Source: Aureobasidium sp. EXF-3400
Lineage: Eukaryota > Ascomycota > Dothideomycetes > Dothideales > Saccotheciaceae
Direction: 5' to 3'
DNA: 64,000 nucleotides
NCBI GenBank assembly: GCA_024195585.1
Contig: SWBL01000017.1
Location: forward strand, 1-64,000
Part shown: positions 42,595-53,996 of the stretch, piece after piece
Layout: each line of letters starts with the position of its first letter
Numbering within the stretch: the first letter of the stretch is position 1
The notes under the pieces: generated by a model
Seen by the model: only the letters and a program-made list of their open reading frames with translations
Told to the model about the DNA's origin: nothing
Databases searched by the model: none
Made by a program: the position numbers and the translations under genes

Positions 42595-43831
42595 CTTTGT
42601 GATTTGTTCGGATGGTCCGAGGTGGTGGTATGATCGCTCACACTCCAGATGTCTGGGTCTGTTTTGGCTGGTGGCGGTTGAAGGTTTCACCTCGGTTGAT
42701 TGACTGCGATTTCCCCAAGATTCTGGAGCCGACGTCAAACTGCACCTTCTGCACGTCCGCAATAATTGTTTGTTTGATTCCTTGCCGCGATTTGTGTCAC
42801 AATTTTGTGAGCCTGAAACCTGGTTGGGATAGCTGGGTACTCGCCTACTAACAGTGCATCATGCATCGCGCCTCCGCAGAGTTCTTCACGGGATGCGGCA
42901 CGGGGGTCTGAGAGCATGCTGTGTAACGTCCATCCTCAATGCCGCGCGCAGGATTCGGTCCTTTCGCTCGAACCGAGTATAGGTATACCTGTCTCTTACA
43001 GTCGATATAGCCGCCACCAAAGCCTCTGTATGGTGAACAGAGCCGCGATACGCGTTGCTTCTGTGGACGCCGGTCGCCCATAAGTCTGTGCCGTGCCGCG
43101 AAAAATGATAGATCACAGTTCTTGATCCCTCCATGATCAGGGCATCTTCTGGATCCGAGTCTGCAAACAGCATTCTTGACCCCAACCAGTGGTTTCACCG
43201 CTACCGGACTCGCATTCAGCCCTGCATATCAATCTGACCCATCTGCGATTGATTAAACGCTTTGGCCACTTGCAAGAAGATCACATCAAACAATGGAGAA
43301 TCGGAGAGTCAGCCTTGCTTCCCCTGTTCTCTTCAAGGTCAGCTTTACCCTATCGCCGTCCTGATTCTGGTGGGGTGTTCGACCCAAATGCATGGCGACA
43401 TGGGCCTTGCTCAGATGGCTGGCTGCAACCCCAGATTACTGCTAAGACTTTGACCCTCTCGATCGTCTCGGGTTACACCTTCCGGCAATCAGAGCTGTTT
43501 GTACAGTCCCGCTTCCACATGTTGCTTGTAAAATTGTAAGTCGAGGTCCAGACAAGGAGCAGGATTCGCTCTTGGAATCTCTCACGTATTCATGCATTCA
43601 AGCTGTATACTCGGCGCTGCTCCTCATCGATTTGTACAAATAGAGTGTCCTTCGACCGATGTTCCGAAGGTCCTTTCTGGTTCACCTCTGTCGTCTGCAA
43701 ACAGTTTCATCTCGAGGATCTAACAGTTCTTCTGACAGCAATTCATCTTTGCGCTTTTCTTTGATCATTGGTCACTACGAGCGTCTTCCCAACTAATCTC
43801 ACAACCTGTCTCGATTATCTCACCTACAACC
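42595..43831. other. 1.2 kb divergent intergenic region
   Basis: It lies between the WD40 gene and the RRM gene, transcribed away from each other. A 99-codon open frame at 42886-43185 (minus) shows no recognised domain and is not called a gene. Confidence 0.5.
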
Positions 43832-44842
43832 ATGCTGTCCCAGATGCCTGTTATGCATTGTCAATTCCCATCGTCGCGGGCAAAAAGCTCTGGTGATGGA
43901 GACTTTTTCTTCTACATCGAAGGCGTAAGTCACACACACTTTCTCCGTCTTATCAAAACCTAATTTCGAAGCACAGCTTCCACCATACTATACCTGGGGC
44001 ATGTTGAAGGATCTCACCAGAAAAGTCGCTCCACACCCAGGATGGACCGAGATGGCCTCGAACCCGCAAGGCATGCAAAAGGGTCGCGGCTGGATAAAGA
44101 TCAAGCGAGCAAAAGACGCGTTCAACTTATACGGTATGTTGAGTCATCAGCTTAACTAGAAGCAAAAGCTGACCAGGCTCAAGGATTTTTGACCAATGGC
44201 TCACCTTCACTGAAACCGCTCAAGGTTTACCTCTGGTCAACAGCTCGATCACCTCCAGAATTGTTGCGATGTAACGATGCTCCACGCCCAATTCAGCATT
44301 TCTCACCACCACAAAGTGTGAGTGCCTACTCTACTCCTCTTAGTACACCCATGAGCAGTAAGACGCCCATGAGCACTCCCATGAGCACACCCAGGAGTAC
44401 GCCAATGCACAGAAGTCCAGTATCCCATCATCCACCTCCTGTGGCTCCGAGAAAGACGAGTCCAACATATGTCTACACTCCGAACCACCGTCCTATAAAC
44501 GCCACGGGTGGACTCGTTCACACCGAATCGAGAGGTATCTTCATAAGTCAATTGGACTATGGGGTTGATCAGCGGCAACTAGAGGAGTACCTGCGCAGGA
44601 TTGGACACTTCGACAGCTGCGAGATCCGATGGGATCCGGCTAGTGGTCGATCGCGCGGGATTGCGACTGCCAAATTCGCGTCTGCCGACGCGGCTGCCAG
44701 AGCAGTCCAGGTGCTGCATGGTCAGAAGCTCATGAGTAAGACGATCAGTGTGCGTTTCGACACTGAAAAGGAGACAGTCGCATCAACATGCTCGAGCAAG
44801 ATCTGTCACGAAGGACTCATCATTGCCAATGGCTCAAAGTGA
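43832..44842 (+). CDS. RNA-binding protein with two RRM-like domains
   Basis: Exons 43832-43924, 43977-44133 and 44184-44842 give 302 aa. RRM1 starts at FFFYIEGLPPYYTW and ends around LKVYLWS. A Ser/Thr/Pro/Met-rich linker follows, with STPMS-type repeats (about residues 122-148). RRM2 starts RGIFISQLDYGVDQRQLEEYL and holds the RNP1-like RGIATAKFASADAA. The final PLIxxNGS-type end (here GLIIANGS) is like that of fungal RNP-domain proteins I know. The third acceptor AG at 44183 keeps the frame. An AG at 44176 would shift it and stop after about 33 codons, so exact splicing matters. Nuclear or cytoplasmic RNA binding is expected; targets are unknown. Confidence 0.85.
44339..44402 (+). repeat. 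Short coding repeat (STPMS units)
   Basis: Degenerate units around ATGAGCACNCCC encode alternating Ser-Thr-Pro-Met between the two RRM domains. Confidence 0.6.
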
Positions 44843-45698
44843 GACATCAACCCAAGCCGAGAACGACCATCCCACCAACCAGGAGATGTGAATGTGTTAT
44901 CTGAGCAAAACTTGTTAGCGAATAGTATCAAATATCTGCCATGTGCCATGTGCCGTGCATCTCTGCTTCCCCGCACCTGTAATGAGTACGTGACTAGTGT
45001 GATGGCTCATGTTGTGTAACACAAAAAATGATCACCCCCTTCGCATGCACATATCTCATCATCAGCGACGAATAGCAATTACTACCAACTGAAGGTGTCT
45101 CTTTCTGAGGCGCGAAGAAACGTAAGCACAGTACATATACACACATTGCATTCTGAATACGAGGTGCCAAGGTGGAGCCGCAACAATCAGGTTTGTGAAC
45201 ACCGGATGCACATTTCTAGCAAAGGATTCAGACGCAACTCTGAAGTCATTATTGCATGTGCGAAGTCGTCTCAATGATAGATTCCGGCACATCTGGAAGT
45301 GCTTCCGGAGAAAAATCGCTCAGAGGGCAATCTTGTGATCAGAGGGCAAGGCGTGCATGGATTGCTCACTGTCAACGCTCAAGGCTCCAACATTCATAGT
45401 AGTAACGAGATTTCAAGCTCAGTAATCACTTTACTATATTCAACGCAATGTGTGTGATTTATCGACTTGTCAGCAGATTACCAGATTCCCATGCCACTCG
45501 TACCGAGAACGAGCATACTTCAGCCTCAGCCGTAAACTGGTAAAATAGATAGGATAAGTTGAGTCAATCACCAATCAAGTTCCTCCCATCACACACACAT
45601 AGTAGGCTCACGCGTTCAGAATGGGTAAATGCAATTATGTACTTTGGTTCCGTTCATATACATTATATATTTTGTTTGACCAAACGAGAACGACAGGG
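44843..45698. other. Convergent 3' spacer
   Basis: 856 bases between the 3' ends of the RRM and SET-MYND genes. No gene or repeat was recognised. Confidence 0.6.
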
Positions 45699-47732
45699 TC
45701 ACCCACGAGCCTTTTCAGCCTCACGACTAATCTGTTTCATATCCGCAAAACACGCTTCCCACAGACATCTCTCGCAACAGCAGTTACCTCCCAAAGCGCC
45801 AGCAGCCCACTCGCGACGATCCTTAACAGGCAAATCGATATCGCAATAATGGCTGAGTACCTCTTCTCCCTTTTTGAGACCGGCTTTGTACTTGATACCT
45901 CCACGCACCTCGCTTCCGTGCCAGATTGGTCGGTCTTCGAGAACGCGGAAGCGTACGTCGCTCGCCCAGCGCCAGGTTACGTTGGGGTTGCAGCTGTGGT
46001 TTGCGAGACACCACATGGGGTGTACGGCGCTGACTTCGGGGCCGCGAGCAACGCCGCCGCCGGAGCCGCTCAAGCGGGCTGAGGCTGTGCCGCGGAATTT
46101 GGCGTAGAGGGTGTTGAAGACCCAGACGTCGTATTGAGGGGTTTTGAAAATGTCGACGTCCATCTTTTCAAGCATGTTGAAGGGGAGTACAACGTTGGCT
46201 TGGAAGCTGAAGGGTAAGGTGCGTGGGAACGGTGATTCGGTGCTGTGGCGATCGTGAGGGCGCCAATGCTTGGAAAGGTCCATGGTATGGTAGTCGCCCC
46301 AGATGAACTTGACATACTTGATGTCAAGGGGGTGGATCTCTTGAGTCTCTGCCATGGCCAGAGATCTGAGCAGCAACAGAGAGTAAAGAGCATTGGCAGC
46401 CTCGGCAGGGGGAACGTCCTTTGCGATATCTTCGACACCGCGGTCACAGACAGCGGGATGATATTCTTCCTGAGCAAGGTCGCTGCACTTTTCACTGCAG
46501 AAGACAACCTCGCAATCCGTACATGCCACAACTTCGGCAGAAGCTGGGTCGCTCAGTTCGGGGAGGTCGGCACTGCACGCGTCGCACAGCGCGTCCTGAA
46601 GACGGTTGTTGGCTGTAAGAAGCGATGTCTCGGACAAGGCAATCTCTCCAGGCGCAATATCTTCCTTTGCGAAGACACCCAATTGTGTAACAAACTTTTC
46701 CGCACCATCACCCTCGGTCAAGAGTGGCAGCTTAGTAGCCTTGACCTCGAGTCTTGGTGCAACCTTTTCCATCTCTGCATTCAGAAACTCCAAGCTCTCG
46801 TCCGAGCAGCGATCGGGCTCGTGTTCGTTCCAAGGATAGCACTCTCTGCGCACCATGCCCTCATCAGGGAACTGGTCGAGTCCAAACTTGAAGCCGGGCT
46901 TGTTGTACTCGTCCGGCTGTGTATCGCGGAGCCAATCGTCAATCGCGGCGTGAATAACATCCAGAGTGGCTTCGATGGTAGGGTCCTCGCCGAAAAGATC
47001 TTGGGCTTTGAAGCAGTACTCGGCGGCACTTCTCTGGCAGCCAATCACATGGAGACACTGGGCAAGCAATGCATAACTAATAGGCGTCAGGAAAGACGCA
47101 AGTACAACAGAAAAAAGGACTTACACTTGGAACGAGAAAAGTCCCTTGGTCCAGACCAGAACTTCGATATCTGATACATCGACATCTACGAGCTGATCCT
47201 TGTTTCTCAACATGAACTCAGGGTAGAGATGAGCCAAGATCTCGGCATTCTCGAGAATGTTCTGGTGTCTGTATTCCAATGACTCTTTCGAGATGCTCAA
47301 AGCCAGTGACTCGATAGCCTCGTCGCAGAACTCGTCCTCGTTATTGATTGCATCAATGAGCAGAAGAGCCTTGTATGCCGAGCCGATAGCAAGATCAGGG
47401 TATCCGACCTCAACGTAAGCCTTTGCGATGCGCAGGTAGAGGTCGATATTGTAGGGATGTTCGGGCAAGAAGCTGCAAAGCTCGTGCAGAGCATTTAGAC
47501 GTTTCCTGAGCTCGGGATTGGTGATGTTGGGATAGTGTTCGTCGGTCGACAAGTCCCATTCTCGGGAAAAGAGAGTCGAACGTGGTGCGTAAGGAAGATC
47601 ATCAGATTCCGAGCGGTGGTGACCATTCATTTTGGCATTTTTCTCGTTCTTGTAACTGCTGATGGTTGCGTTCAAGCGGGCCATGGCCTCTTCAATCCTG
47701 TGGAAGGAAAAAGCATCCTCGGAAGACGACAT
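45699..47732 (-). CDS. SET-MYND domain lysine methyltransferase-like protein with TPR
   Basis: Exons 47125-47732 and 45699-47076 join in phase 2 (donor GTAAGT, acceptor TTAG), giving 661 aa. Splicing restores LFSFQVYALLAQC. The N-terminus is helical with TPR-like repeats (LYLRIAKAYVEVGYPDLAI; then SAAEYCFKAQDLFGEDP). A MYND-type zinc finger follows with CDACSADL, CTDCEVVFCSEKC and YHPAVC. The SET core has CLANHSCNPNVTW (AdoMet and active-site region), GEEVLSHYCDIDL and a post-SET CCCERC. This resembles the Set5/Set6 and SMYD groups, which methylate histone or non-histone lysines. The order TPR-MYND-SET with the zinc finger close to SET is typical. Start at 47732 is the first ATG; the substrate is unknown. 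Confidence 0.9.
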
Positions 47733-49284
47733 CCTGAGCTGTGTGGTCGCAATACTTTGCGTTTGCTGTATGAGAATTTTTGGTCAACGATTGCATGCAG
47801 CTTCTATCAATTTTTCCAGGCGCGGAGAACTCCGTGAGACGCGTCGCGGTCGTTCTTGGACGCGGAGCATCATTATCTTTTTGCGCCAGCAGTGACGAGC
47901 GGAAATGTTCAGACACGAACAATTGTCCGTTGAACACCTCCTGCCTCTACATCTGCGATGGCTCGCATGCTTCAGGAGTGTTTGAGTCTGCATATAGATT
48001 CCGGGAGGCCTCCTGCTTCTTCATCAGCGATGCATCGCCTTCAGAACATCTCCTGCTTTCATCAACGATGCTTTCGCCTTCGAATTACAAAAAGCAGGCT
48101 TCCATCGAGATGGCCCCTTTCTTTGTGTAGACTTCCGAAATCCAATAGAATGGTTAAGACACGACTAGCTCGCGATTCCGTGTAAGATACCCGATCGAAA
48201 AGATGAATCGGTAGATGGACTATCTGAGCCGAAACGTGTGGTGCATGTATCTAACGCCGTGCCCTAATCGCCGAACGATCGGGCCACGATCGAGTCTTCG
48301 AGAGAGGCAGATTCGGCGTATTTTTCAGCACATGTGAGAAACGTGCCTGCTTTGTCAGGTGGCTGCCTCGCATCCCTCGCGGGAGCTTCTCCGTCGTGCA
48401 TTCTCTCCGGAAGACCGGCTTGGCTATTACACTCAAAGCACTTTGGAGGACGACTCCGACAGAGGAGCGCTATCATCTTGGTAGCAGCCGTTTACCCAAC
48501 TACCTTGCGAGATATATCGAGCTAGGAGCATGCAAGAGTCGTACGCCTTTATCTGACTAGCTATCACACGCACTATCTTGAGTGGCTTTGGTGAATGTGA
48601 AAGCCACAAGGCCACAGCATACCCATGCGTACGCCAGCCATTTTTTCTTTGAGCTCCTCATCTCGCAAGCTCGTGCAACCGAAGAAAACAAGGCTGTGAA
48701 GCCGAGTCAAGGTTCTTTCAAAGTCCCTGAGCTAGGTGCGAAAAGGCAAGGCGGACACTTTGGTGACCGCGTGCACTGATGATCGACGATGGCATTTCAC
48801 GATCTGGTGTGGGGTCGAGCAGTTTCAGTGAAAAGATTCGGACCCAGGCCTTTGCCGGCAGAAAAGGTAGAAAGCTTGTTTCAGATCATCTGGCATGTGG
48901 AAAACGGGAATCAAGATTGGAAGAAGAAAATTGAGTAGGATTGAGAAGCGGATGATCTTGGATTATTCATCAAAAGGAGTCGCAACCAGTGCGCTCATGC
49001 AAGAGGGGTATCTAGAGACAATGCATCGACCGGCTGGACAGGAACCAGCCCCAGAACGTAAACAAAAAAACTCGAAGAAATGCTTTCTTTGACCAACTCA
49101 AAGAATGCAACGCCATGAATGAACCCATAATAATCTGGTTGGAAATACCCAGAGGGGTTGTGTGTCGTGAAAAGAAAACATGCAGACTGCGCATAAATGT
49201 GTCGTTATTGTCGTAAGGTGAGATGATCTTAAGACCGGTGGTGTGGTCAGAAGACGATGAGAAGCATAGAACAGCATGTGCGGT
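47733..49284. other. 1.55 kb intergenic region
   Basis: Upstream of the SET gene and downstream of the small CxxC gene. Only short open frames without domain features are seen, and no repeat or mobile element. Confidence 0.55.
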
Positions 49285-49794
49285 CTACGAGCGTTGAAGG
49301 AAGCCAGTGATGTTGGCACATCTCAAGCAGTAGAAGGAATTTAGACCGTAGGCAACCATGTTGGCTGCCTTGCCAGTCGACCCATCGATGCTTTGCGAGC
49401 GGTGGCAGCGTGAGCATCTGGCAATTTCCATATGGGATTGCATGGTTTCTTGGCTTGATGATGAACTGTCCGAGTCCAGAAGATCGTCGCTAACAGCGAG
49501 GACGTTCTGGAGGGGTTGAGGTTGTGGCCGTCTTGGACCAGGAATGTGTGCAACACGAGTCTGGAGTTGGAGGAGAGAATCCATTCCTGAGCGAGTTTGA
49601 GTGGCCGAGGGAGATTGCAAGCAAGGTCGATAAGCAAGCAATGGGTTTGATGGATCAGAGACGATGTTTTCACCAGGTGGAGTGAAAGGAGTAGTCAAGG
49701 GGGTCTCGTCGTTGTATGAAGAGTAGTTGGTGTGTTGGATGGAAAAGTAACAGACGCCCTGAATGGGAGAAGGGGCTGTATTTGAAGTCGACAT
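49285..49794 (-). CDS. Small protein with a C-terminal CxxC...CxxC zinc motif, 169 aa
   Basis: One exon from the ATG at 49794. The first 115 residues are Ser/Pro/Thr-rich with an Asp/Ser tract. The end carries CSRCHRS and, about 28 residues later, FYCLRCANI, a treble-clef-like pair of CxxC. The aromatic run AYGLNSFYCLRCA between them is well conserved in small fungal proteins I have seen, but I cannot name the family. Frame and codon use look coding. Function is unknown. Confidence 0.7.
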   Translation of the reverse strand: MSTSNTAPSPIQGVCYFSIQHTNYSSYNDETPLTTPFTPPGENIVSDPSNPLLAYRPCLQSPSATQTRSGMDSLLQLQTRVAHIPGPRRPQPQPLQNVLAVSDDLLDSDSSSSSQETMQSHMEIARCSRCHRSQSIDGSTGKAANMVAYGLNSFYCLRCANITGFLQRS

Positions 49795-50799
49795 TTTCGA
49801 GACGATGGGACGGCAGGCAACAGACGAAATCGTAGATGGACGAGTTGGATCGACCAGATGGAGCGGACGCTGCGTACATTTATTCGGTTCGCAGCAGCGC
49901 TCGATGATCGCCCTCTGAATCGTTGATTGGCTTTTGGAAGCCCTCAGAACGGACGAGACTACCCTAACTTAGGGCCGTAACTTAAACAAAGCCACCTCGA
50001 ACGACGCCAAGGCGCAGCGATACTACTCAAACCGGACTAAACTCTCCGCTGCGGACTTCTCAGACAGAGATCATGCGATTCATCAGCCTATCGCAAAATC
50101 CCAGCCATGACAAGTCCTCTTCCGAATCCCGGCAAAGTCAAAGAGCCATTTCCAACATTTTAATCTTGTTACAGATCTGTGATCCCTGAAGAGATCGTAG
50201 GAGTCTTACCACCACAGTCTCAAGGCTGACAAACACAACAATCAGCCAGCCAAGTCTTCCAGAGTCCAAGGGCATGTTCTGCAGACGCCCGTTGCCAGAG
50301 GTACGTGTACTGATTGTATGCAGCCGGCCGAGCTCGACTGTCCACCAAAAGTTGCTGCCTTTTCTGTGAGCTCTTTGTGTCTCACACAAGTCATTGCCAT
50401 CTTCCATTTCGAATCATCGACGTTGACCTGAGCAAACGACTGTTGTTTCGAAGCCGTCCGACCAGCTAGAAACAGCTGGGTTCTGGAATCGAAGCTCAAG
50501 AGGAAACATCTCCTCTCCACAGTCGCGCCGTTGCGTCTGCGGGCCTGTCCGGCGCCTTGCATCCTGCGCGCTGAGACGCATACTAGTACAGCTCTGGCTT
50601 CCCGAGTCAGCAGCCTACAATAGATTCCAGCAGTGCACGAGCATCAGGCATCCAGCATAAGAGACGCTTGCGCTATCGTCTTCAATACGCCTCAAGCCTT
50701 ACTCAAGCAGAAACGGTGTTACTCAATCAAATTGACGCTGCAATCTGGCTGAGACGACGGACACCGAGTTGTTGCGCAGGTGTCCAGAGTAGTCGAAAC
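49795..50799. other. 1 kb divergent intergenic region
   Basis: It lies between the small CxxC gene and the deaminase-like gene, transcribed away from each other. An ATG at 50668 is in frame with the deaminase but adds an unconserved extension. Confidence 0.55.
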
Positions 50800-51870
50800 A
50801 TGTGCAAGGGTGGAATCCACGAACTCCTCGTCACGTTGCCCAAGTGCGAGCATCATATTCACATCGAAGGTGCTCTCACACCACATCTCCTCTTCAAATT
50901 TGCTGCAAGGAACAGCATAGATCTCGCCTCAGCTGACGATCAAGCATATGCCAGCGAAGAGACACTGCAGGCACGTTATGGGTCCTTTGCATCTCTCTCT
51001 GAATTCATCCGGTACTTCTCATTCGGTAGCTCCGTTCTCATAACGGCCGATGACTTTGAGGAACTGGCCTATACCTACTTCGTCAAAGCCCATGAGCAAA
51101 ACGTGAAGCACGCAGAGGTCTTCTTCGACCCACAGGCTCATACGAGTCGCGGCGTAACCTACGGTACAGTAGTACAAGGATTGTCACGCGCGAAACAGAA
51201 AGCGGAGCAGAACTTCGATATGAGTGTCGATTACATCCCATGTATACTGCGCCACCACGGACTACAAAGCGCGGCAAAGATGTTCGACGAAGTCATGGAT
51301 GCTGGTCACTTTGCAAACGGGACTGTTTCTGGGCTCGGTATGGCTGGCGATGAACTCGTACACCCTCCCGAGTACTTTGAGACAGTATACCACTCTGCAA
51401 GGATAGCCGGGGTACGATGCACGGCACACGTGGGTCAGGCAGGTCCAGCGACATTCGTATCAGCCGCGCTCGATCATCTCAAGACCGAGAGGGTTGACCA
51501 TGCATGGATCGCGAAGACAGATGTTCAGTTGATGCAAAGACTGGCCGAGACAGAAACGCTCGTTACGCTTTGCCCAATATCGAATGCAACGCTTGGCTTC
51601 ATAGGCAGTATTGCAGAAGCACCTGTTCGGGATTTCCTCGACCAGGGCGTACGGTTCAGTATTAACAGTGACGACCCAGCATACTTTGGGAAGTACATAC
51701 AGGAAAACTACTGCGCCGTCCAAGAGGCATTCGGATTGAGTAGCTCCGACTGGAACAAAATCGCGCTGAATGCTGTGGAAGGGTCTTGGTGTTCAGATGC
51801 GCGGAAACAAGTCCTCAGAGAGCAGGTTGCTGTAGTGATCTCGCGCTGGCAGGCTGCACAAGATCCATAG
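50800..51870 (+). CDS. Adenine/adenosine deaminase-family protein with altered catalytic residue
   Basis: One exon gives 356 aa from the ATG at 50800, just before the barrel start LPKCEHHIHIEG. The metal-site HxH is present (H19 and H21), as are GLGMAGDE, the third metal His (H210) in TAHVGQAGP, ERVDHAWIA, and SINSDDPAYFG with the Asp pair. The family normally reads HAGE, where the Glu shuttles the proton. Here CAG codes Gln at position 213, so catalysis would be weak or lost. Similarity is greater to adenine deaminase (Aah1-like, SDDPAYFG) than to adenosine deaminase. It could be a pseudoenzyme or act on another substrate. The gene is otherwise full length and intact. Confidence 0.87.
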   Translation: MCKGGIHELLVTLPKCEHHIHIEGALTPHLLFKFAARNSIDLASADDQAYASEETLQARYGSFASLSEFIRYFSFGSSVLITADDFEELAYTYFVKAHEQNVKHAEVFFDPQAHTSRGVTYGTVVQGLSRAKQKAEQNFDMSVDYIPCILRHHGLQSAAKMFDEVMDAGHFANGTVSGLGMAGDELVHPPEYFETVYHSARIAGVRCTAHVGQAGPATFVSAALDHLKTERVDHAWIAKTDVQLMQRLAETETLVTLCPISNATLGFIGSIAEAPVRDFLDQGVRFSINSDDPAYFGKYIQENYCAVQEAFGLSSSDWNKIALNAVEGSWCSDARKQVLREQVAVVISRWQAAQDP

Positions 51871-53996
51871 CTAGGTCAGGCCTCGATGAGTCATGCCCAC
51901 TGTAGCCCAAGCCGTCACTACATCGTCCAGGCACGCAAGTTTACAGTACTTTACGTACGCATTGTCAACCTGGGCTGGCTCTCGGTGGCCAGACGGTTAC
52001 CATTAATCGCGACTTGTAGCAGATAGCCGATACGTCCGTGTATTCCTGCAAGCCTTTCGTGTTGCGCAAGGCAGTCCGCATGAACCTGATCATCTCCGTT
52101 CACGTTGTTGCCTTCTAGGCGACAGGTGCAACCGGCCGCAGAACCGTCGGAGAGGTCTTTAGGCCTTCGACTCCGAATGAGAAGTTCTGGACCGCTCCAT
52201 TTTAGACCCTTTGTTGCATTTTCGCAAACTCGCTCTCTGACAAGTCATACAGAGGAAATTTTCTTGCAAGTTTGTTGTCGCAGGAAGAGGCTGAGTTGCA
52301 AGAGGCTACGCGGACAACGCAAAATAGTTTCCGCAGTCAAAGTTTGTCGTAGGGTGCTGTCGCGAGTTCATTGGTAGTTGTCTGTTGGCAACAAGATGAT
52401 GGGCTGGGCCCAAAGGAGGGGTATGGCGGCTTGGCCAGCCTTTTGTCAACTTTGTCCGTTTCATGTCAAAAGGTACCGTTTCAAGTCTTAGAACCCTCTT
52501 GCGAGTCCGAGGATCTCCTGAAGACAATCAACCAACTGATCAAAGGCGCCTGGGTTCCACCATCGCACCATCGAGTCGACATGGCTTTGTCCTCACTGTC
52601 TAGATTGTTTGTGGAGCAGATAGGCGTCAAGGTCTGGAGTTCAGCCAGTGTGCCCAGAGCTCACACTAAAGCAAGGCGTTTTGCAAACAAACTCATCAGC
52701 TCACAGATTGCGTCGTACCACCAGCCCCCTCAAGCCGAGAGGATGCTGCAACAGTACAACCGACAGGTTGTCCTTATTCAGGGTCTGTCCGGACATCCAC
52801 CTTATCTGATGTAAGCGGAATCGATTTCGCAATCGTCCAGCGTTTCGTCGTTGCCTGATGCACAGCCCGAGCATGAAACACGCAATCCCGAACCATGTCA
52901 GGGCAACTTGATACCTGTCAAACCGACCGGCATTCGGCAATTGTGCTGAGAAGTAGATACGAGGCCTTCAACATTGATGGATGTCTTGCGCTCGTGTTCG
53001 GATGCGCCTTGAGGAATATGGCAGCTGAAGCCTTGCTGTGCCACCGCCATCTCTCATCCTTCAGGCGCCCAACCTCCTGGTGCCAGAGAGGTTGGATTTG
53101 GACAACGTGGTTGGTCTAAGCAAGGGTGTAGACGAGATGTTTATGAGCCCTGGTACTTTTACAACACACCTAGTGTGACAAGGATATAGATGGCGGAACA
53201 GTGTAGGACGCGAAGCACATGACCATGGCATTCGTAAGAGATATCTCAGTTGTCATGAACTCGGCGAGAGAGCGCGCGTTTGGCAACAATATTCGAGTTC
53301 TGTCTTCGTGTCGAGTATCCAGCGCATGCAAGATAGCTATTGGCGATCCGAACAGTCTTCGCTATCGCTTCGGACATGAGAGGGGCCTTTTATGCACGTG
53401 CTTACTCATGGGGTATCGGGCACAGGTAGAGAGGTAGTGCACAATCTAGACGAGTGATATGGCAATGCTGAGCTTGTACTGAGCTATAGCATTTGAAACA
53501 TGATTGAGGCTCTGGCAGAGGATTAAAGTTGATGGAGCAGGCTGTGCAGCGAGGACAACACGTGAGAGGCACAGAGATAACGATAACGCCAAATTCAGCG
53601 AACGGAAGTTGGCTCCGGAGGAGTGTTGCTCTGTGGCTTAGCAGATGGATGTCGACAAGACGTGTGCAAATCTTTGCGCAAGTTGGAATGGGTTTCGGCA
53701 TGCGATTGAGTTGTCCTCGGAGAGTGGGAAGCGGAATTGGGATTGGCTGGCTAATGGCAGAAGGTCGTAGAATTGACGATGGTGCTACTCCGGGAATGCC
53801 AAGGCTATAAAGAGCCCCACGTTGGAAAGCACGCTCGTCATAGGCAAAGAAGTGGTTTATCTCCCGCTCGCATCTTCCATCGCTGCTGCCCATCACACAT
53901 CGCAATCTCACCGTCTGTCTCCGCCTCTGCTACACCGACATTACAATCCCACCCATATCTCAACTACGCATCTTCATCACCAACAAACATCCAATC
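51871..53996. other. 2.1 kb gene-poor region
   Basis: It holds no gene I can support. Open frames at 52371-52814 (+) and 53402-53911 (-) are noted separately. No transposon ends or repeats were recognised. Confidence 0.5.
53402..53911 (-). CDS. Doubtful open frame with a Cys-rich C-terminus
   Basis: Up to 169 codons. The only suggestive part is CCPRCTACSINF with SCFKC about 11 residues on, which could bind zinc. Otherwise it has no domain. It overlaps the likely leader of the 6-phosphogluconolactonase gene on the other strand, so chance is more likely. Included only because a small zinc-ribbon protein cannot be excluded. Confidence 0.2.
   Translation of the reverse strand: MRLRCVMGSSDGRCEREINHFFAYDERAFQRGALYSLGIPGVAPSSILRPSAISQPIPIPLPTLRGQLNRMPKPIPTCAKICTRLVDIHLLSHRATLLRSQLPFAEFGVIVISVPLTCCPRCTACSINFNPLPEPQSCFKCYSSVQAQHCHITRLDCALPLYLCPIPHE

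Noticed and set aside
52371..52814. 147-codon open frame in the gene-poor 51.9-54.0 kb region
   Set aside because: No recognisable domain, unremarkable composition and no intron signals; not enough to call a gene.
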